Source of the DNA: an uncultured Bacteroidales bacterium
Lineage (GTDB): Bacteria > Bacteroidota > Bacteroidia > Bacteroidales > Bacteroidaceae
Length of the DNA: 64,000 nucleotides
Assembly (NCBI GenBank): GCA_902801475.1
Contig: CADCIO010000001.1
Location: forward strand, 103,157-167,156
Direction of reading: 5' to 3'
Under the pieces are notes generated by a model. That model was not told the origin of the DNA. It saw nothing but the letters and a program-made list of their open reading frames with translations, and made no database searches. Every line of letters starts with the position of its first letter. Within the stretch, counting starts at the first letter, position 1. Both the position numbers and the translations under genes were made by a program. This document shows positions 61,540 to 64,000 of the stretch, one piece after another.

Positions 61540-63921
61540 TCAATGGTCAATTTTACGATACTTCCCAATGTCAGATGGTACAACAAGCCCTTGTTTGCGC
61601 CAGTTCTTCAGCATCTGCGTGATGGTGTTGCGAGTGACCCCAGCCCCCTTGACGGCTACGCTGTGTTGCATGGCTTGCTCAAACGTGAATTCCATATCCA
61701 GACGTGCATAGATGCTGTCGTTCTTGCCCCGCTTCGTTCGTTCTCCACTGGAATAGCCCACATAGTCGCGACTGTTAAAAGCGTTCTCGATGCGGTCGCG
61801 GAAGAAGTAGAGCGCGTTCTCCAAGAGTGAGTCGGCTATCACGTCGTAGGCCTCCAGCATCGTGGGTGTCTGCGCCTTCAGCAGCATTTCCTTCCAGAGG
61901 TTGGGATGCTCCTTCAGATGTGCCTCTGCACCATTCAACCCGTGCTTCTGAATCAGTCCTTCACACACCTTGCAGAGCATCAGGCAGCAGACCATGCGCT
62001 GAGCTGTCACGCAGACACGGAAACGCTGACGAGCCTTCACCTTGTCATCATTCTTCATCGTCTCCAGTCGGATGCGCTCCAGCCACTCGCGACCCTTTGC
62101 CTCCAGCTTGGGCAGCACCACCTCACCTTGCATCAAGAGCAGCAGATGGGCAATCTGCTGGATGCGTTCGCGCTGTCGGTCAGTGATCACGTGGGGTTTA
62201 TCCTCCAAAGGTGAGAAGGTGTTGTCGGGTGTGCGGGCGATGGCGATGCGGCTCTGAAAACCGTCGGTGTAGTTGTTCACCACACGATAGAGGGCATCAG
62301 GGGTGCCGCACATCGTGACATTCCACAGCAGGTGCTCAATATGCACGTTCACTGCCTCAGCGCTTCGTGCCTCACGTTCATACTTGCTTCCGTCATAGCT
62401 CTGGCGCAGCATCACGGAGAAGTCGCTCATCGTCGATTTCCATTTCTGTGCCACCGTGTCGGCTTCGGGCGTGAAGGAGAAGGCGTGCTTGCCTTCCGTG
62501 TTGGCCAAGCGTTCGGCAAGGTTGGCGACGGTGTTGTTCAGCGTCAAGTAGCGCACGGGCAACTTGGGTTCCTCAGGCTGCTCCTTCTTGTTCTTGGCGG
62601 CACGTTTCTTGGCGCGCCACTCGTCTTCCTGCTTCTGATACATCTTGTCGAGCGCCATCACCTCACTCATCCAGGCATCCACCACAGGGTCTATCAAACC
62701 CTTTCCGCTGGCGAAGTCTCCGGCGATGTAGCTGATCAGGTTCAGTCCCTTCTTCTGACCGTGAACATCGAGCTTCACACCTGTTGCCAACGTGCCGATA
62801 CAAGGGCAGATAGCCGTCACAATGGGCATCGTCAGCTGAGGACCAACAGCGTCAATACTCTCGCGAACTCCCATAGGCATTTTACGAGTTGAGAGTTGAG
62901 AGTTGACAGTTGATAGTTGCTCGTCGTCCTCAACCTCTTCCTTCAGACTTCTTCCATCAGCCATCTGCAACGCATTCAGCACATTCCGCAGTCGAATGGG
63001 GAAGCCGTTGAACTCCGAACTCAGCGCACTCTTGATCTTCGCCCGCTTCTCCTCCAACGGAAAGCCGTCATAGCAGGGAATCACCTGGTCGAGCCACTCA
63101 AACGAGCGTCCGCAGATGTGCCGAAGGTCGCAGGCCAACTGGTAAGTCAGCGTGTCGCGGTCGCCCTGCGTGGGCTCAAAGCCGCGATTGTTCACCTCCC
63201 AGTACTTCGCGATGATGTCTTTGAAGGGGATGCCGTGATAGTTGTCAGGATAAGAACACGAAGATTCTTTTTTATTTGAACACGGATTGCTCGGATTGGA
63301 CGGATTCTTTTCTTTATCCGTTTTATCCGTAAGATCCGTGTTCGACAAAATCTCCGCTTCGCTATTATCAAACAGCTCATCGTCCAAATAAATCAGATCC
63401 TCTCCGCTTGCCGTTGTCGTGAAGAACACCCGTGTGATGTCCTTCGCCTTATCGTCGAACTTCACCCCTAAGAGCTCGCTTGCCCACTTCAGGTTCTCCT
63501 CTTGCGAGAGTTCCGGACGGCGCTTGAACACCAAGTGGTAGCCCTTCGTTGCCGAATGCTCAAACATCTGCAGACCCAGTTCCTCCTTCTTGCCCAGCAC
63601 CAGTTCGGGCACACCCTGCATGCGCTCCTTCAGCCAAGCTTCCTTCTCTTCGGCTGAGAGTTCATCAGGTGCCACGAAATCGATGTCCATGCCTACTGTC
63701 ATGCTCATCCGTTTCGAGCCCTTCAGCGAACCGTCCTCGTTGGGCAAACATGAGTAGTTCATCTGCAAGAGCTTGTGCTTCAAGCCCTCATTTCCACTGC
63801 GTATGGCAGCCACCAGCGACTTCTGCTCGCCACCGTTGCGCAAACTCAGATACTCCTCTCGGTTGTGGATGGGGCGCATCATCTTCGCCCCATCCTTGTA
63901 GTAAATCATGTGTACACTCAT
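61540..63921 (-). CDS. VirE N-domain / DUF3987 protein (BT4734-like)
   Basis: A 793-residue protein. The N-terminal BT4734/VirE-N domain (about 1-200, with TVGMDIDFVAPDEL and FEHSATKGYHLVFKRR) looks like an archaeo-eukaryotic primase-type fold. A primase-C-terminal-like helical part follows (GDRDTLTYQLACDLRHICG). The C-terminal DUF3987 region (about 350-793) contains NLISYIAGDFASGKG, reminiscent of a P-loop. Such proteins are typical of Bacteroidetes mobile elements. Two linkers are written by repeats: QLSTVNSQLST (residues about 334-345) by 7-bp units and TDKTDK...NPSNPSNP (about 190-215) by 9-bp units. The start at 63921 follows the upstream stop by 4 bp. Confidence 0.82.
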   Translation of the reverse strand: MSVHMIYYKDGAKMMRPIHNREEYLSLRNGGEQKSLVAAIRSGNEGLKHKLLQMNYSCLPNEDGSLKGSKRMSMTVGMDIDFVAPDELSAEEKEAWLKERMQGVPELVLGKKEELGLQMFEHSATKGYHLVFKRRPELSQEENLKWASELLGVKFDDKAKDITRVFFTTTASGEDLIYLDDELFDNSEAEILSNTDLTDKTDKEKNPSNPSNPCSNKKESSCSYPDNYHGIPFKDIIAKYWEVNNRGFEPTQGDRDTLTYQLACDLRHICGRSFEWLDQVIPCYDGFPLEEKRAKIKSALSSEFNGFPIRLRNVLNALQMADGRSLKEEVEDDEQLSTVNSQLSTRKMPMGVRESIDAVGPQLTMPIVTAICPCIGTLATGVKLDVHGQKKGLNLISYIAGDFASGKGLIDPVVDAWMSEVMALDKMYQKQEDEWRAKKRAAKNKKEQPEEPKLPVRYLTLNNTVANLAERLANTEGKHAFSFTPEADTVAQKWKSTMSDFSVMLRQSYDGSKYEREARSAEAVNVHIEHLLWNVTMCGTPDALYRVVNNYTDGFQSRIAIARTPDNTFSPLEDKPHVITDRQRERIQQIAHLLLLMQGEVVLPKLEAKGREWLERIRLETMKNDDKVKARQRFRVCVTAQRMVCCLMLCKVCEGLIQKHGLNGAEAHLKEHPNLWKEMLLKAQTPTMLEAYDVIADSLLENALYFFRDRIENAFNSRDYVGYSSGERTKRGKNDSIYARLDMEFTFEQAMQHSVAVKGAGVTRNTITQMLKNWRKQGLVVPSDIGKYRKIDH
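62887..62921. repeat. Heptamer array (AGTTGAG) inside the VirE-type gene
   Basis: Five 7-bp units on the plus strand: AGTTGAG twice, AGTTGAC, AGTTGAT, AGTTGCT. On the coding strand these are the same GTCAACT/CTCAACT words as in the trmH-type gene. Confidence 0.88.
63278..63343. repeat. Inverted nonamer arrays inside the VirE-type gene
   Basis: GAACACGGAT (63278-63287) and ATCCGTGTTC (63334-63343) are exact inverse ends. Between them are 9-bp units CGGATTGCT, CGGATTGGA, CGGATTCTT and, inverted, TTTATCCGT, TTTATCCGT-like, AAGATCCGT. The array is read in frame as a Thr-Asp-Lys / Asn-Pro-Ser linker. Confidence 0.88.
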
Positions 63922-63925
63922 AGCC

Positions 63926-64000
63926 TTAGAAATTGGGATAACCAAGTTTGGAATTCAAGAATCGCAGTCCGCTGAGCGTCCACGTCATGTACGTGCGTAT
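63926..64000 (-). CDS. C-terminal end of an unidentified protein
   Basis: The minus strand is open from the right edge to a TAA at 63926-63928, reading RTYMTWTLSGLRFLNSKLGY and then PNF. Only 24 codons are visible, too few to name a family; the TLSGLRFL pattern would fit the end of a winged-helix or antirepressor-like protein. It stops 4 bp before the VirE-type gene, suggesting one transcript. Confidence 0.4.
   Translation of the reverse strand: MRTYMTWTLSGLRFLNSKLGYPNF

Overview
The window is chromosomal DNA of a Bacteroidales bacterium, most likely a Prevotella-type (Prevotellaceae) genome. Genes are rarely preceded by Shine-Dalgarno sequences. At least ten start regions carry the Bacteroidetes promoter TTTG-N19/20-TAnnTTTG, with sites such as TAACTTTG, TATCTTTG and TACCTTTG. 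Lineage-typical genes include an N-acylornithine carbamoyltransferase of the Bacteroides type, a single-subunit b558 fumarate reductase anchor, carboxynorspermidine synthase, DUF4294, BT4734/VirE-type proteins and an HU-like protein with an extra C-terminal domain.

Layout. 1-5790: repair, tRNA quality control and nucleoside catabolism (uvrC end, dtd, deoC), polyprenyl synthase and polA. 5910-10169: AAA ATPase, secreted EEP nuclease/phosphatase, HU-like protein behind a repeat-bearing promoter, GNAT-like enzyme. 10172-15885: parE, coaD, S41 protease, ybeY, argF'. 15995-18728: lgt-ychF facing an FKBP isomerase across a perfect 14-bp palindrome. 18756-23925: GH43 and GH3 glycosidases, peroxiredoxin bcp with a tfoX remnant, a 42-bp tandem repeat and an AraC-like protein. 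24008-27582: fumarate reductase/succinate dehydrogenase (sdhCAB). 27583-32160: an AT-rich accessory island with a hairpin array, a secreted MORN-repeat/trypsin protein translationally coupled to a putAbiC-like membrane protein, a long structured leader, several long inverted repeats and a ParE-type toxin-antitoxin pair. 32379-44554: aroQ, O-methyltransferase, rbfA, lolE-like permease, TPR and thioredoxin-like lipoproteins, comM/yifB, leuS, recX, comF, ribD. 44555-45338: a cluster of DnaA-box-like sites around a 63-codon gene, a candidate oriC. 45339-56387: lipoprotein, tRNA-Pro, pckA, RNase HI, carboxynorspermidine synthase, a four-helix-bundle gene, recA, yitT, mutS and a 43-codon gene. 56409-64000: large secreted phosphatase, DUF4294 protein, trmH-type methyltransferase, a frameshifted small secreted protein and a VirE/DUF3987 protein.

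The most unusual signal crosses all of these regions. At eleven places there are tandem arrays of 7-bp units, each with its own version of the heptamer. They sit exactly at gene ends or starts, or in frame inside three genes (RNase H, TrmH, VirE). Several are arranged as inverted pairs, and one inverted pair brackets a complete four-helix-bundle (S23/IVS/bAvd-family) gene between carboxynorspermidine synthase and recA. Two further loci show the same style with 9-bp units. I know of no named element of this kind in Bacteroidetes. The second candidate system is the putAbiC plus MORN-trypsin pair with its roughly 300-nt leader RNA.
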